A stretch of 64,000 bases of DNA, taken from the NCBI GenBank assembly GCA_024347235.1, contig AP025283.1, positions 1,922,001 to 1,986,000 of the forward strand, in the 5' to 3' direction. Both the position numbers and the translations under genes were made by a program. Every line of letters starts with the position of its first letter. Position 1 is the first letter of the stretch. A model generated the notes under the pieces. The model was not told where the DNA came from, made no database searches, and saw only the letters and a program-made list of their open reading frames with translations. Below are positions 63,658 to 64,000 of the stretch, piece by piece. The DNA comes from Aliamphritea spongicola (lineage in GTDB: Bacteria; Pseudomonadota; Gammaproteobacteria; Pseudomonadales; Balneatricaceae).

Positions 63658-63686
63658 AAAAAGCCCTGCAATGCAGGGCTTTTTTG
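63658..63686 (+). terminator. Rho-independent terminator after the yebC-family gene
   Basis: AAAAAGCCCTGC and GCAGGGCTTTTT pair around AAT, followed by further Ts. Convergent with the LysE-type gene. Confidence 0.92.
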
Positions 63687-63704
63687 TGTCTGTCAGTTTT
63701 GTTG

Positions 63705-64000
63705 CTAGAGGGTAACCACCCGGATTGCCAGTGCCAGCAATACCAGCCCGGTGATCCGGTTAATCCACTGGCTGTTGCGCTGTAAGCGGGTTAATACCGT
63801 GCTTCTGAAAGCACCAGACACACCAGTGTGTACCACAGGCCATCAACCAGGGTGGCGGTAGCAATCAGAATCAGTTTATCGGCCTGGCTGGCATCGGCAG
63901 AAACGAACTGGGAAAACAGCGCAATGAAGAAAATCGCCAGCTTTGGATTCAGTAATGAAATCAGCAGACCTTCCTGACCGGCCTGTAACAGAGACATCTG
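63705..64000 (-). CDS. LysE/RhtB family amino-acid exporter, 5' end outside window, frameshifted
   Basis: C-terminal half of a LysE-type translocator. QAGQEGLLISLLNPKLAIFF includes the family's conserved LLNPKLAIFF; a membrane segment DKLILIATATLVDGLWYTLV follows. The frame breaks near 63808; repair gives STVLTRLQRNSQWINRITG and a final hydrophobic segment ending VVTL, stopping at 63705. The ATG near 63997 is internal to the family, so the start lies beyond the window. Confidence 0.85.

Overview
The window is 64 kb of chromosomal backbone from a gammaproteobacterium, most like a marine Oceanospirillales/Pseudomonas-grade organism. The evidence is gene content and order: purM-purN beside a DUF2066 protein, a PerM-type permease and hda; lon-hupB-tRNA-Asp-ppiD; and bcp, bamC, nfuA, acnB, a YeeN-type YebC protein, DUF3087, DUF2069 and DUF523. 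I see no phage, insertion sequence, integron, CRISPR array or rRNA. One tRNA gene (Asp, GTC) is present.

The dominant oddity is that about half of the genes, including core ones (hda, lon, acnB, bamC, rlmD), are broken into two to five reading frames. Resolved by hand, almost every break is repaired by adding one base to a short homopolymer (GGG to GGGG, AAAA to AAAAA, and so on). I therefore read these as single-base losses in the sequence or assembly rather than real pseudogenes, and I annotate each gene over its full repaired span as one CDS. The same error produces one false fusion (RluA with a YacL-like protein), which I split.

Layout. 0-7 kb: purine synthesis (purN, purM), DUF2066, AI-2E permease, hda, a small RRM protein, a pseudouridine synthase, a zinc-ribbon protein and tcdA. 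7-15.5 kb: PAS-GGDEF cyclase; a LysR regulator divergent from a BesD/HalD-like 2-oxoglutarate oxygenase; a SufS-SufE fusion; DUF2069-wrbA-arsC; YihY; and a MatP-like ribbon-helix-helix protein. 15.5-24 kb: a minus-strand purine uptake and salvage cluster. In transcription order it is ABC ATPase, two permeases, DUF3750 lipoprotein, xanthine-guanine phosphoribosyltransferase, BMP binding protein, an isopenicillin-N-synthase-like oxygenase and adenine deaminase. 24-28 kb: lytic transglycosylase, ABM monooxygenase, proS, DUF3087, DUF523.

28-36.4 kb: an organic-acid activation and catabolism block. It has an acyl-CoA dehydrogenase, two AMP-forming acyl-CoA synthetases, a thioesterase, an alpha/beta hydrolase and, in the middle, a PAS histidine kinase with a FixJ-type response regulator. 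A shared dyad (TAGG-N6-CCCTTA) stands before two of its transcription units. 36.4-52 kb: DUF302, M48 protease, tusA, a second AI-2E permease, EamA/LysR pair, bcp, bamC, hydroxyacid dehydrogenase, DUF393, YacL-like, rluA, rlmD, cobS, ybiB, a Kef-type antiporter and nfuA. 52-64 kb: lon with a heat-shock-type promoter, hupB, tRNA-Asp, ppiD, a LysR/TauE pair with a large symmetric operator, acnB, a YebC/YeeN protein and a partial LysE exporter.
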